DNA of 34,499 nt from Thermovenabulum sp049701175 (GCF_049701175.1 NZ_JBNATW010000027.1:1-34499); one strand, 5' to 3'. Shown: positions 15,490 through 23,796, counted from the first letter of the stretch. Program-made: numbers and translations. The notes: generated from the letters alone by a model not told the origin.

Positions 15490-16668
15490 CTATAATAATC
15501 CCCTTATCAGATTTTTTAAAATATCAAAATAAGTAATTTTCTTTACATCCTGTTTTGCAACCAAATCTACTTGCCCTATTTCCTTATTTTCTTGATAAAC
15601 CTTTAAAACTCCCACTTTCTCACCTTTTTTAACAGGAGCAATTATTTTATCTGGAATTTCTATTTTTGTAGTGATCTCGTTTTCTTTTCCTTTTTCAACA
15701 AGTACACTTTTATCCTCTTTATACACTATTTCTATATCTTTTTGTAAACCTTTTTCTACTTTTATCCTTTTTACCGTAGCTCCTTTTTTTGCAACAGTTA
15801 CAGAATTAAAATATCCAAAACCATAGTCCAATAATTTCTTAGTATCCTCAAATCTATCATTAGAAGAGGCTGCATTCATTACAACAGAAATTAGTCTTAA
15901 ATCTCCCCTTTTTGCACTTCCTACAAAACAAAATCCTGCTTTTTCATGATACCCAGTTTTTATACCATCCAAACCTTCATATTTTCCTAACAATTTATTT
16001 GTATTTGCAAGCATTGTTGGTTCACGTTTTTTATCAGTATGTTCTAAATAATCTACTAATTTTGTTGACCATTCGAAGAATTTGGGATACTTTATAAGCT
16101 CCTTTGCAATAATTGCTATATCGTAAGCAGTGGTATAAAGATTAGGGTCAGATAATCCATGAGGATTTGTAAAATTGGTATTTTTTAATCCTAATTCTTT
16201 TGCTTTTTCATTCATCATCCTCACAAAACCTTCTACACTTCCACCAATATGCTCTGCTACAGCCACTGAAGCATCATTAGCAGAAGAAATAACTATACAT
16301 TTTAAAAGCGTTTCTAAGGTTTGAACTTCTCCTGGCCCTAAGAAAACTTGACTTCCTCCTGTTTTCCAAGCCCTCTCGCTAACCTTCACTTGATCGTTAA
16401 AATTAGCTTTGCCCTTTTCAATTGCTTCAAAAGCAATAAGTAAGGTCATTATCTTGGCAACACTTGCAGGTTCTAACCTCTGGTGAGCATTTTTTTCATA
16501 TAATACCTTGCACGAAGAAGCATCTATTAATATTGCTGAAGGAGATTTAATACTCGGTTGATTTTGCAACACCCGAGCCTGTGCAGTAAAGGGAAATAAA
16601 TAAATTGTTAAGAGTAAAATCATGTTAATAGCAATGATTTTAATAAAAATATTTTTTATATATTTCAC
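15490..16668 (-). CDS. dacF: D-alanyl-D-alanine carboxypeptidase DacF-type (peptidase S11)
   Basis: A penicillin-binding DD-carboxypeptidase that trims peptidoglycan stem peptides, probably in the spore cortex. The signal peptide covers about residues 1-31, with a hydrophobic core and AQA cleavage region. Active-site motifs are SVAK (Ser69, Lys72), SAN (129-131) and KTG (237-239), followed by a PBP5 C-terminal beta domain and a hydrophobic tail. Translation starts at GTG 16668 after GGAGG, 7 nt away. That Shine-Dalgarno forms part of a 10-bp inverted repeat. The location before spoIIAA matches dacF of Bacillus. Confidence 0.93.
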   Translation of the reverse strand: MKYIKNIFIKIIAINMILLLTIYLFPFTAQARVLQNQPSIKSPSAILIDASSCKVLYEKNAHQRLEPASVAKIMTLLIAFEAIEKGKANFNDQVKVSERAWKTGGSQVFLGPGEVQTLETLLKCIVISSANDASVAVAEHIGGSVEGFVRMMNEKAKELGLKNTNFTNPHGLSDPNLYTTAYDIAIIAKELIKYPKFFEWSTKLVDYLEHTDKKREPTMLANTNKLLGKYEGLDGIKTGYHEKAGFCFVGSAKRGDLRLISVVMNAASSNDRFEDTKKLLDYGFGYFNSVTVAKKGATVKRIKVEKGLQKDIEIVYKEDKSVLVEKGKENEITTKIEIPDKIIAPVKKGEKVGVLKVYQENKEIGQVDLVAKQDVKKITYFDILKNLIRGLL

Positions 16669-16670
16669 TT

Positions 16671-16714
16671 ACATTCCTCCTTTCACTCATAGAATTTCCT
16701 TCACGGAGGAATGT
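16671..16714 (-). promoter_or_regulatory. Inverted repeat that would occlude the dacF Shine-Dalgarno in read-through mRNA
   Basis: ACATTCCTCC (16714-16705) is exactly complementary to GGAGGAATGT (16680-16671), which contains the dacF ribosome site. The loop is 24 nt. The upstream arm falls entirely inside the spacer of the predicted dacF promoter, so only transcripts coming from xerD could fold it. Confidence 0.65.
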
Positions 16715-16719
16715 TATTC
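16690..16719 (-). promoter_or_regulatory. Candidate sigma-F promoter of dacF
   Basis: GAATA (16719-16715), a 15-bp spacer and GGAAATTCTA (16699-16690) fit the sigma-F consensus (GywTA, GgnrAnAnTw) with one mismatch in each box. dacF is a known sigma-F gene in Bacillus subtilis. A start about 7 nt downstream would leave the Shine-Dalgarno unpaired. Confidence 0.55.
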
Positions 16720-16727
16720 ATTAAGCT

Positions 16728-17615
16728 CTAAGCTCTCGGGTGTGTCTTATCATAGACCTCCCTGATTTTTGTTTTTGTTAAATGTGTATATATTTGGGTT
16801 GTTGAAATGTCAGAGTGCCCCAGCATTTCCTGAACAGAACGTAAATCCGCACCGTTTTCCAACAAATGAGTAGCAAAAGAATGCCGCAAAGTATGCGGTG
16901 TTATTTCCTTTTTTATATTTGCTTTTTTTGCATATTTTTTGATGATTTTCCAAAAACCCTGACGGGTTAAACTTTTACCTTGATGGTTAAAAAATAAATA
17001 ATCAGATTTTTTATTTTTTAATAACTTTTCTCTAACTTCTTTTATATAATGATTAAGATAATTTATTGCAACGGAGCCAATAGGAATAATCCGCTCTTTT
17101 GAACCCTTTCCCATGCATTTTAAATAACCCATTTCTAAATTGACATTTTCTACCTTTAATGATACCAATTCAGATACCCTTATTCCAGTTGCATATAATA
17201 ATTCCAACATGGTCCTATCTCTAAATCCCCATAAATCTTCATCATTGGGCTGAGATAAAAGTTTTTCTACTTCTTCCACTGTGAGTACCCTGGGTAACTT
17301 TTTTTCCAACTTCGGAGTTTCTAAGTTATAGGTTGGATCCTCTTCAATGACTTTTTCTCTTAAAAGAAAATGATAAAAAGACTTTATTGCCGCCAATGAT
17401 CTTAAGATACTGCTGGAAGCCCTTTTGTTTCTTTGTAAAAATAATAAATAAGAAATAACATTTGCCCTATTGACTTCTTTAAAAGATTTTATACCAATGT
17501 TTTTTATGTAATTAATGAATTGATTAATATCATTTTTATAAGATAAAACAGTATTATTAGATAAGCCTCTCTCAACTACTAAGAACTCTAAAAAATTTTC
17601 TAATATTTCTTCCAT
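16728..17615 (-). CDS. xerD: Tyrosine recombinase XerD
   Basis: A site-specific recombinase that resolves chromosome dimers at dif. An N-terminal SAM-like core-binding domain (residues 1-85) precedes the catalytic domain. The catalytic set is Arg146 (TGIRVSEL), a lysine in CMGKGSKERIIP, His241 and Arg244 (HTLRHSFATH), His267 (MLGHSDISTTQ) and Tyr276 (QIYTHLT). The 295-residue size and the absence of phage genes nearby support the housekeeping XerD role. Start ATG follows GGTGG. It is 20 bp downstream of spoIIM and part of the long steA-to-xerD run. Confidence 0.95.
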   Translation of the reverse strand: MEEILENFLEFLVVERGLSNNTVLSYKNDINQFINYIKNIGIKSFKEVNRANVISYLLFLQRNKRASSSILRSLAAIKSFYHFLLREKVIEEDPTYNLETPKLEKKLPRVLTVEEVEKLLSQPNDEDLWGFRDRTMLELLYATGIRVSELVSLKVENVNLEMGYLKCMGKGSKERIIPIGSVAINYLNHYIKEVREKLLKNKKSDYLFFNHQGKSLTRQGFWKIIKKYAKKANIKKEITPHTLRHSFATHLLENGADLRSVQEMLGHSDISTTQIYTHLTKTKIREVYDKTHPRA

Positions 17616-17634
17616 TTTTTACCACCTTTACCCT

Positions 17635-18264
17635 TTATGAAAAATAATTTGCAATAATTCTAATTAGAATGGGAGAAATGTAACCTTCCAAAAGGCTTGC
17701 TAAAAGTAAAAAAATAGAAAAGAAAAAAGAAGAAAAAAGATAACCTATTAAGAGATTACCATAACTTTCCTTATAAAACCTTTCTTTAGATTTTAGAAGT
17801 GCAAAAGCATAATACAGAGCAGTTACCCCAATGGACAAGATTCCTAATATTATAAAAATATTTTGAGGAAGTATTGTTAATATTGAAATCAGAAAACCTT
17901 TTAATCCAAATTCTGCAATAAAAAAACCTGTCGTAAATCCTAATATAAACCCTCTAAAAAATATTATAAAAAATATTAATGGGAACCCAAAAATAAGAAG
18001 CCCTGAAATAAAGATTGTAATAACTGTTTTAATATTATTAGATAACGAAGTGTAAAAAACATTGGAACTATCTAAATCAATGTTGTTTAAGTTTATAAAG
18101 AACATATTTAAATATTTTGTTAGTTCTTCTCTTTGCAAAGGCGATAGAAGATTTACAGTTAGACTACCTGCTATAATTCCAATTATTAACACTATTGTTA
18201 GTAAAATATAAAGTCCTATATTTTTTTTTATAAATTCGATAATAATATCAACTATATGGCGCAA
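17635..18264 (-). CDS. spoIIM: Stage II sporulation protein M
   Basis: A membrane component of the SpoIID-SpoIIM-SpoIIP machine that remodels septal peptidoglycan and drives engulfment. The 209 residues carry about five membrane helices, with the family's GSLTVNLLSPLQREELTKYL after the first helix, and FIIFFRGFILGFTTGFFI then TILPQNIFIILGI in the middle. It begins with TTG at 18264, 6 nt after GGGGGGAGA. This ribosome site is part of a GC inverted repeat overlapping a predicted sigma-E promoter. Upstream neighbour is the endonuclease Q family gene; downstream is xerD. Confidence 0.93.
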   Translation of the reverse strand: MRHIVDIIIEFIKKNIGLYILLTIVLIIGIIAGSLTVNLLSPLQREELTKYLNMFFINLNNIDLDSSNVFYTSLSNNIKTVITIFISGLLIFGFPLIFFIIFFRGFILGFTTGFFIAEFGLKGFLISILTILPQNIFIILGILSIGVTALYYAFALLKSKERFYKESYGNLLIGYLFSSFFFSIFLLLASLLEGYISPILIRIIANYFS

Positions 18265-18274
18265 AATTTATCTC

Positions 18275-18307
18275 CCCCCGTCCACTTATAAAATAATTAT
18301 GCGGGGG
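18275..18307 (-). promoter_or_regulatory. Inverted repeat that would occlude the spoIIM Shine-Dalgarno in read-through mRNA
   Basis: CCCCCG (18307-18302) is complementary to CGGGGG (18280-18275), the 5' part of the spoIIM ribosome site, with a 21-nt loop. The upstream arm lies within the spacer of the predicted sigma-E promoter. The layout is the same as at dacF, though the stem is only 6-7 bp. Confidence 0.5.
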
Positions 18308-18322
18308 ATAGCAATAATATAA
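18294..18322 (-). promoter_or_regulatory. Candidate sigma-E promoter of spoIIM
   Basis: TTATATT (18322-18316), a 14-bp spacer and CATAATTA (18301-18294) resemble the sigma-E elements kmATATT and CATACAnT. The -35 is strong and the -10 partial. spoIIM is a sigma-E gene in Bacillus subtilis. Confidence 0.4.
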
Positions 18323-18329
18323 CTTAAAA

Positions 18330-19490
18330 TTACTCTATAATTATTCTACCGTAAATTCCTCCACCACCCGATTTAAAATCTAACCTTCCATCTCGTATTT
18401 TTTGAATCTTATTTGCAATTTTATCTCCACAGTATCTTGCAATTTCCCCTATCTCAGCAAAATATAACACTGTAATTTCTGTTTTAAACTCTTCTAACAG
18501 TAGCTTTCTTGTTTTTTTACCTATACCTGGAATGAACTCTAAAGGGAAGTGATAAATATATGGTGGTCTATGTTCTGGTTTTTTATAGTCTTTATCTTTT
18601 ATTAAAAACACCCTATCAAGTACTCCAACTACCACCCTTTCATTTTTACAATTAGGGCAAGAAATTACAGGTGGCTCATTTTCAGCTATAAAACCGCACT
18701 TGTCACATCGCGTTCTATGGTATTTTCCGAGCTTGGGATTTAGTCCATAATTGGATGTTATCTTCGATTCCCCTTTTTTCTGTAAAAATATTGATTCAAA
18801 ATTCAATTCTTCAGTAAAAAATTCATTAAACTCTCTACCTATTTTTTCTAAGGAATGAGCATCCGAATTTGATAAAAAAATCTTGTCCTCTAATTCGCAT
18901 ATATGATCAGCCATAAAAGAATCGGCACTTAAACCCAGTTCAATGAATTTTATTTTTTCAAAACAATTTTCAAAAGCATAAAACAGTCTATCAAAACAGG
19001 CATAAAAACTTTTAAAAGGAGTAAATATATGAGCTGGAATCAAAACACCACCCAAATTATCAGCAATTTTGACCAATTCTTTTGCATTTATAGAAGCTCT
19101 TTGAGAACTCAAATTTATATTTTTTACATATTTTTCCATTATTTTTGAAAATTCTTTCATTTGCTTTATTTTCGGAAAATATACTAAGCTGTGTGCTACA
19201 CCTGTTTTTTCTAATGTTTCAACTTCACTTCCTAAAAACAAAACTATTTTTTCTTTGTAAATATAACCCCCCTTTTCTAATTCTATTAAATCTCCTTTAT
19301 TAATAAGTTCGTCTATTTCTTCTAATACGTTAGGTGAAGCTGAATCAACTATGCCTACAATATTTAATCCTTTTTCCAATAAAGCTGTATTCAAAATATT
19401 TTCCAACGTAAGATCTGATGAAGCAGTAATCTTTACAGGTTTCCCTTTAGCTTTTCCTATATGTATGTGTAAATCAGCAAATACCATCAT
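18330..19490 (-). CDS. Endonuclease Q family protein (PHP domain, TIGR00375)
   Basis: Members cleave DNA 5' of deaminated bases (uracil, hypoxanthine); this was shown for archaeal and Bacillus homologues. The N-terminal PHP metal-binding domain starts FADLHIHIGKAKGKPVKI, and further metal ligands lie in IPAHIFTPF and SNSDAHSLEKIG. A zinc ribbon follows at about residues 260-290 (CDKCGF, then CPNCKN). A helix-hairpin-helix-like FIPGIGKKTRKLLLEEF lies near the C terminus. The 386-residue size fits. The ATG follows GAGGG in the end of the NUDIX gene, with stop and start adjacent. Its place among sporulation genes suggests spore or stationary-phase DNA repair, which is inference. Confidence 0.85.
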   Translation of the reverse strand: MMVFADLHIHIGKAKGKPVKITASSDLTLENILNTALLEKGLNIVGIVDSASPNVLEEIDELINKGDLIELEKGGYIYKEKIVLFLGSEVETLEKTGVAHSLVYFPKIKQMKEFSKIMEKYVKNINLSSQRASINAKELVKIADNLGGVLIPAHIFTPFKSFYACFDRLFYAFENCFEKIKFIELGLSADSFMADHICELEDKIFLSNSDAHSLEKIGREFNEFFTEELNFESIFLQKKGESKITSNYGLNPKLGKYHRTRCDKCGFIAENEPPVISCPNCKNERVVVGVLDRVFLIKDKDYKKPEHRPPYIYHFPLEFIPGIGKKTRKLLLEEFKTEITVLYFAEIGEIARYCGDKIANKIQKIRDGRLDFKSGGGGIYGRIIIE

Positions 19491-20036
19491 TTAGATTATT
19501 CCCTCACTTATGAATTTTGCAGCAATCAACAATCCTACAAGAGTTTTTCCATCCTTAAACTCTCCTCTGTATGCCCTAAGCACTGCTTCCGAAAAAGGTA
19601 TTTTTTCAAGGCTAATTACTTCATCTTCATCCTGCGACCCTTTCTCTTCATAAAGGTCTTTAGCTAAAAAAAGATACATTCTCTCATCAGAAAAACCCGG
19701 TGATGTGAAAAAATCTGCAAGAAAAATGAGTTTTCCCGCTTTAAAACCTGTCTCCTCCATTAATTCCCTTTGGGCACATTCTTCTATATCTTCATCCCTT
19801 TCAATTTTGCCTGCAGGGATTTCTAATAAAACCCTTTCAACGGCTTTACGATACTGTTTCACCATCAAAACTTCATTTTTATCATTTATGGCAACTATTG
19901 CAACAGCACCGGGATGCTCGACTATTTCTCTCGTAGACTCTCTTCCATTAGGAAGCCTTACTTTATCAAGTCTTAAATTAATAACTCTCCCCTCAAAAAT
20001 TCTTTTTGATTCTATGGTTTCTTCGTAAAACTCCAT
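19491..20036 (-). CDS. nudF: NUDIX hydrolase, ADP-ribose pyrophosphatase type
   Basis: Hydrolyses ADP-ribose to AMP and ribose 5-phosphate. The Nudix box is complete: GKIERDEDIEECAQRELMEE, then TGF. Upstream VLMVKQYRKAVERVLLEIPA and downstream FTSPGFSDERMYLFLA are typical of the ADP-ribose subfamily. Length 181. The ATG has AAGGGGGA. In actinobacteria a homologue sits in the same steA-steB to xerD neighbourhood, so the association is old. Exact substrate not proven. Confidence 0.9.
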   Translation of the reverse strand: MEFYEETIESKRIFEGRVINLRLDKVRLPNGRESTREIVEHPGAVAIVAINDKNEVLMVKQYRKAVERVLLEIPAGKIERDEDIEECAQRELMEETGFKAGKLIFLADFFTSPGFSDERMYLFLAKDLYEEKGSQDEDEVISLEKIPFSEAVLRAYRGEFKDGKTLVGLLIAAKFISEGII

Positions 20037-20048
20037 CTATTATCCCCC

Positions 20049-21146
20049 TTAGTATATAATATTTTCTGCAGCAAATACCCCTCCTGCTGCAGCAGTTAAA
20101 AAATAATAGGACTCTTGTTCATAATCTTTCCCCATTGTTACTAAATTGAAATTAATTCCTCTTAAATATTCGATTCCTTTTTTGCCTTCACGAAAAATAA
20201 CTTCATGTTTTTCTAATATTTTATACTCATTAAATCTTTTTAAAATCAATTCCCTTGTTTTTACATCTATTTCCTCGGAAAGAACAACAAAAGCTTTGGT
20301 TAAAGCTATCTCTGATAAAGCGGTTAAAGTATGATGACTTACTAAATAATGCCTTTCCCTTTTGTCGTTTAACATTATTCTGGGAACAACAATTGCTTTC
20401 CCCTTTAATACATTAACGGCATTTACAGCTTCACCCTGAATAATTCCAGTATTTCCATATTTTGTTTCTGTACCTACAATTCCAGGACCTACGCCTACAA
20501 TGACTATATGGCACCCTGCTGCCTTCGCTGCAATTAATCCCGAATACAGGGTTATAGCTTCCAAATCACCGCCAAAAGCATGCCCTACGGTGATTGTCAA
20601 ATCTAAAAGCTTCAGCTTTTTTAGCACATAAACCGTTTTACTAAAAAAAATCGGTAAAGCCCCTCCATCTGTCATAATATACGCAATATTTACATTGTCA
20701 TTTAAATATTTTATTGACGCACATACAGCAGCTATAGCACTGTGTAATGGTACAATTACAACAGGCATCCCTTCTAAAGAGGTTGTATTTTCTATCTTTT
20801 CCCTCAAACTGCTTCCCTTTTCCTCCACAGATAAACATTTTACTTGCAAGGGAGTGTACCTTAATTTCATTATATGTCCTTTTTGACCAATATCAAGATG
20901 GGAATTGCTAAAATTATAAATAATAAAATTGTAACCACCACTGCCGAGGTTTAAAAATAGCGCTGTAGTATTAAGCACCACTTCATCTTCAATATTTACC
21001 GGACCGGTCATCTGAACGTAATTTATTGCTTTTTGCATGATACCTTCAACTTCTACTAATACTTCTTCCATACCTTCCCTTTTTTCTATAATCTTTTTAA
21101 CTTTACCCCTTCTAAGCCTTATCATAAAACCTTTATCTTTGTTCAC
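20049..21146 (-). CDS. DUF3866 family protein
   Basis: A conserved protein of unknown function, about 358-365 residues. It opens with a small beta-rich domain (MIRLRRGKVKKIIEKREG). A Rossmann-like body follows with GMPVVIVPLHSAIAAVCASI, TVGHAFGGDLEAITLYSGL and VIVGVGPGIVGTETKYGNTG. It closes with FYFLTAAAGGVFAAENI-like residues (YYFLTAAAGG). No membrane helix or catalytic motif is evident. The start may be GTG 21146 (GGGGGA, 7-nt spacer) or ATG 21125, where the conserved domain begins. It lies 1 bp after the MraY-like gene and 12 bp before the NUDIX gene, in the steA cluster. Confidence 0.85.
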   Translation of the reverse strand: MNKDKGFMIRLRRGKVKKIIEKREGMEEVLVEVEGIMQKAINYVQMTGPVNIEDEVVLNTTALFLNLGSGGYNFIIYNFSNSHLDIGQKGHIMKLRYTPLQVKCLSVEEKGSSLREKIENTTSLEGMPVVIVPLHSAIAAVCASIKYLNDNVNIAYIMTDGGALPIFFSKTVYVLKKLKLLDLTITVGHAFGGDLEAITLYSGLIAAKAAGCHIVIVGVGPGIVGTETKYGNTGIIQGEAVNAVNVLKGKAIVVPRIMLNDKRERHYLVSHHTLTALSEIALTKAFVVLSEEIDVKTRELILKRFNEYKILEKHEVIFREGKKGIEYLRGINFNLVTMGKDYEQESYYFLTAAAGGVFAAENIIY

Positions 21147-21147
21147 C

Positions 21148-21930
21148 TCATCTTCCCCCTATTTTATCTAAAATTTTAGAAATAGAGTATTTCTCAGCTA
21201 AGACGTTTACAAAAATTAAAAGAGACAAAAGAATTAACTTAATATTAGGAGGAAGTATCCACGAATAAATTATGCCCAAATTAATGCCAAGTACGTTTGC
21301 TCCCGTATCTCCCATCATTATTTTTTCACCCACATCATATGGTAAAAATACAAAAACCGAGCAAAACAGAGGAAGCATTAGCCATATTCTATAAAAACTT
21401 TTTTTATAAAATTCTATTATCATCGCTAAAATACTTAAAACAAGATAAAACCTACAAGCTCGTCCAGGCCTCATATCTAAAAGATTTATAATATTAATAA
21501 AAAAGCATATAAAAAAAGTATCGAGAATTAAAAAATAAATATTATCAATATTTTTTACAAAAGAAATTAAAAAGGAAATTAAAAAGCCGAATACAGCCTT
21601 TAATACCCCTGTAGTCAAATTTCCTTTAAAAAATGAAAAAAAATGTCCCCTAAAACCTTTTACATTTCTCTGGCCAAATGTGTCGTCAATAAGGCCGAAA
21701 ATTCCCATTGTCAAAGTTCCAATGAGGTTTAATAAAATAAACAACCTTTCGCTAAAAATTGTAAAAATTGTAAATAAAAATATACTCATTATAGAATTTA
21801 CGATAATAAAAATTATTCCACCAGCTGTGGGAATTTCCACACCTTTGTAGTTTTTCCTTTTTGTAACATCCCATTTTAAAAATTGAATCATTAAATACTC
21901 GGTTAAAATTATAGAAATTACTATAATCAT
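21148..21930 (-). CDS. MraY/WecA-like polyprenyl-phosphate glycosyl-1-phosphate transferase homologue
   Basis: A polytopic membrane protein of 260 residues with about eight helices. Family landmarks are PTAGGIIFIIVNS, FGLIDDTFGQRNVKGFRGHF (the Asp-Asp pair), the helix-loop LTTGVLKAVFGF, INLLDMRPGRA and MMGDTGANVLGINLG. The usual NxxDGLDG motif of MraY is replaced by NLLDMRPGRA, so it is not the main peptidoglycan enzyme. It might move a different sugar phosphate or serve in regulation. The ATG at 21930 has AAGGGTGA with a short spacer. Flanked by steB and the DUF3866 gene. Confidence 0.82.
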   Translation of the reverse strand: MIIVISIILTEYLMIQFLKWDVTKRKNYKGVEIPTAGGIIFIIVNSIMSIFLFTIFTIFSERLFILLNLIGTLTMGIFGLIDDTFGQRNVKGFRGHFFSFFKGNLTTGVLKAVFGFLISFLISFVKNIDNIYFLILDTFFICFFINIINLLDMRPGRACRFYLVLSILAMIIEFYKKSFYRIWLMLPLFCSVFVFLPYDVGEKIMMGDTGANVLGINLGIIYSWILPPNIKLILLSLLIFVNVLAEKYSISKILDKIGGR

Positions 21931-21970
21931 GCTTTCACCCTTAAAAATCACTCTCAATCAAAGTTTAAAT

Positions 21971-22600
21971 TTATTTTTTAAAAAGCATAAGTATTAATTT
22001 ATATTTTTTTATAACATTATCTACTTCATCCACATATTCTATCTTTTTTTCTTTAAAAAATCTTTCGTCTTTTTTTGTAATGGGAAAATCCTGAGCAACA
22101 ACAATAGAAATATTATTACCTTTATATTTTTCTAAAGAGCTAAAAACATTAGGAGTCAATGCATCATCACTACCCTTTTCCCTAAAAAATATAATAAAAT
22201 CACTATCTAAAGGAAGACTTACCATTTCATTTATATTTAGAATTTCTATTTCCGCACCGGTTTTTTTCAAAAACTCTGCAAATTTTTCTCCATCGTTCTT
22301 TTCTAATGTTAATACTATTATTTTCTTGTTTAAAAGTTTGTCTTTAAATATTTCCCCTAAATTCTCTTCTAAAAAAGCATAATCTTCCTTTTGTTTTTTT
22401 ATTAATTCAATTTCTTCCTTTGCTCTTTTCTCATCCAATTCTTTTAATTTGTTTAATGCCTTTTCCAATTGTTCAATCGTATTTTTTTGCTGGTAAACCA
22501 GAATCTCATTTCCGTTTATTGAAAAACCCGTTAATAACCCAATAGTTAATGAAATAAAAATCGAAACTATTAAAACAGTAATGGCTTTAAAATGATACAT
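21971..22600 (-). CDS. steB: SteB/MctB-family protein (often annotated copper transporter)
   Basis: 209 residues with one N-terminal membrane helix (about 6-27), then a coiled coil (residues 38-80, rich in KALNKLKELDEKRAKEEIEL) and a C-terminal Rossmann-like domain with KIIVLTLEKNDGEKFAEFL. This fits the MctB/SteB family, which in corynebacteria works with SteA in cell division. The 'copper transporter' name is unlikely with a single helix and no Cys/Met clusters. Start ATG is 15 bp downstream of steA. Sequence similarity is modest; context supports the call. Confidence 0.75.
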   Translation of the reverse strand: MYHFKAITVLIVSIFISLTIGLLTGFSINGNEILVYQQKNTIEQLEKALNKLKELDEKRAKEEIELIKKQKEDYAFLEENLGEIFKDKLLNKKIIVLTLEKNDGEKFAEFLKKTGAEIEILNINEMVSLPLDSDFIIFFREKGSDDALTPNVFSSLEKYKGNNISIVVAQDFPITKKDERFFKEKKIEYVDEVDNVIKKYKLILMLFKK

Positions 22601-22615
22601 TTTATCACCTCAAAA

Positions 22616-23740
22616 TTAAAACATCATTAAAGCCAACTTTACTTTTAAGAATAAAAGTTTAACAGTATGCAATAAAAAAGGTGAATTTATTGTAATTATA
22701 AGAAGGGGGATAACACCTGTTAAAACTAAGGTAAAAATTAAATCAAAATTACCCGCCCTACCTTTATAAAGTTTATTTACCCCCTTTGCATCAATAAGTA
22801 TATGGCCCACTTTTAATCTCACTAAAAAAGTACTAGCCATCCCGCTTCTGCCTTTTTCCAAAAAGTCTACTAAACTTGTATGGGTACCTACCGCCACAAT
22901 TAAATCAGCCCCTTTTTCAAAGGCAAGCAAAAAAGCTGCATCTTCACTTGTACCTGATACTGAAAAAATACCGTAATTTAATCCTAATTTTCTTACCCTT
23001 TCAATTCCTGGTGCTCTTCCATCAGGGTAAGCATGAACAATTATTTCAGCACCACATAACAAGCCTTTATCGGAAATACTATCCATATCACCAATTATAA
23101 TATCCGGTTTATAACCAAATTCTAAAAGAGCATCAGCTCCTCCATCAACTCCTACTAATACTGGTTTCATTTCTTCAATATAATCCCTAAGTATTAACAA
23201 ATCCTCTTTATATTCGTGCCCCCTTATTACTATCAAAGCATGTCTTCCTTTTAGATTAGTCTTAGTCTCTGGCACTTTATAATTTGAGGTTATAAGGTCT
23301 TCATTTTTCTTAATAAAATTAATAGTATTTTCCACAAAATCTATAAGGTATTTGTCCATATTTTGTCTTGCATAATTATTTTTAATTTTTATGTATTTCA
23401 AATCAACAAATTGTCCTCTTGCAAAATAATTTCCGTTTACATATACATCGCCATTTTCTTTTACTATTACAAAGTCACCTTCTTTTATACTGCCCTGAAA
23501 AGTTGAAATAATATCGATAAGAGGAATTTTTGAATTAATTAAAATTTCTGGGCCTTTATTTAAATATTGCCCGCTGTGGGAAGGTTCAAAATTAATTACA
23601 GCTTTTACCTTTTTTTCTACTAGACTTGCAGCAGCTATTACATCCAAATCTTTATGAAAAATAACCGCAATTTCTCCAGGCTTTATTTTATATAGTAAAT
23701 TTTTTGTCTTTTTATCCACACATGCCCGCCCGCAAATCAT
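22616..23740 (-). CDS. steA: SteA-like putative cytokinetic ring protein
   Basis: 374 residues. The N terminus (MICGRACVDKKTKNLLYKIK) is followed by a beta-rich region and then a thiamin-pyrophosphokinase-like domain with LVGVDGGADALLEFGYKPD and IIGDMDSISDKGLL. GTSEDAAFLLAFEKGADLIV and GTHTSLVDFLEKGRSGMAST follow. A C-terminal membrane helix spans about residues 333-352. SteA of Corynebacterium localises to the division septum with SteB. Here it heads the steA-steB-transferase-DUF3866-NUDIX run. The ATG follows AAAAGGAG. Role in this organism is inferred from homology and synteny. Confidence 0.85.
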   Translation of the reverse strand: MICGRACVDKKTKNLLYKIKPGEIAVIFHKDLDVIAAASLVEKKVKAVINFEPSHSGQYLNKGPEILINSKIPLIDIISTFQGSIKEGDFVIVKENGDVYVNGNYFARGQFVDLKYIKIKNNYARQNMDKYLIDFVENTINFIKKNEDLITSNYKVPETKTNLKGRHALIVIRGHEYKEDLLILRDYIEEMKPVLVGVDGGADALLEFGYKPDIIIGDMDSISDKGLLCGAEIIVHAYPDGRAPGIERVRKLGLNYGIFSVSGTSEDAAFLLAFEKGADLIVAVGTHTSLVDFLEKGRSGMASTFLVRLKVGHILIDAKGVNKLYKGRAGNFDLIFTLVLTGVIPLLIITINSPFLLHTVKLLFLKVKLALMMF

Positions 23741-23796
23741 AACTTACTCCTTTTATTGAACAATTATTTCCACATATAGTATTCCATTTGTTTCAT

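Noticed and set aside
16728..17615. XerD-like recombinase as a sign of a phage or integrative element
   Set aside because: Housekeeping XerD length and motifs, conserved NUDIX/steA neighbourhood, no attachment sites or phage genes.
21971..22600. Calling this gene a copper transporter
   Set aside because: Only one membrane helix and no metal-binding Cys/Met/His clusters; the label comes from the MctB name and the SteB reading fits the context better.
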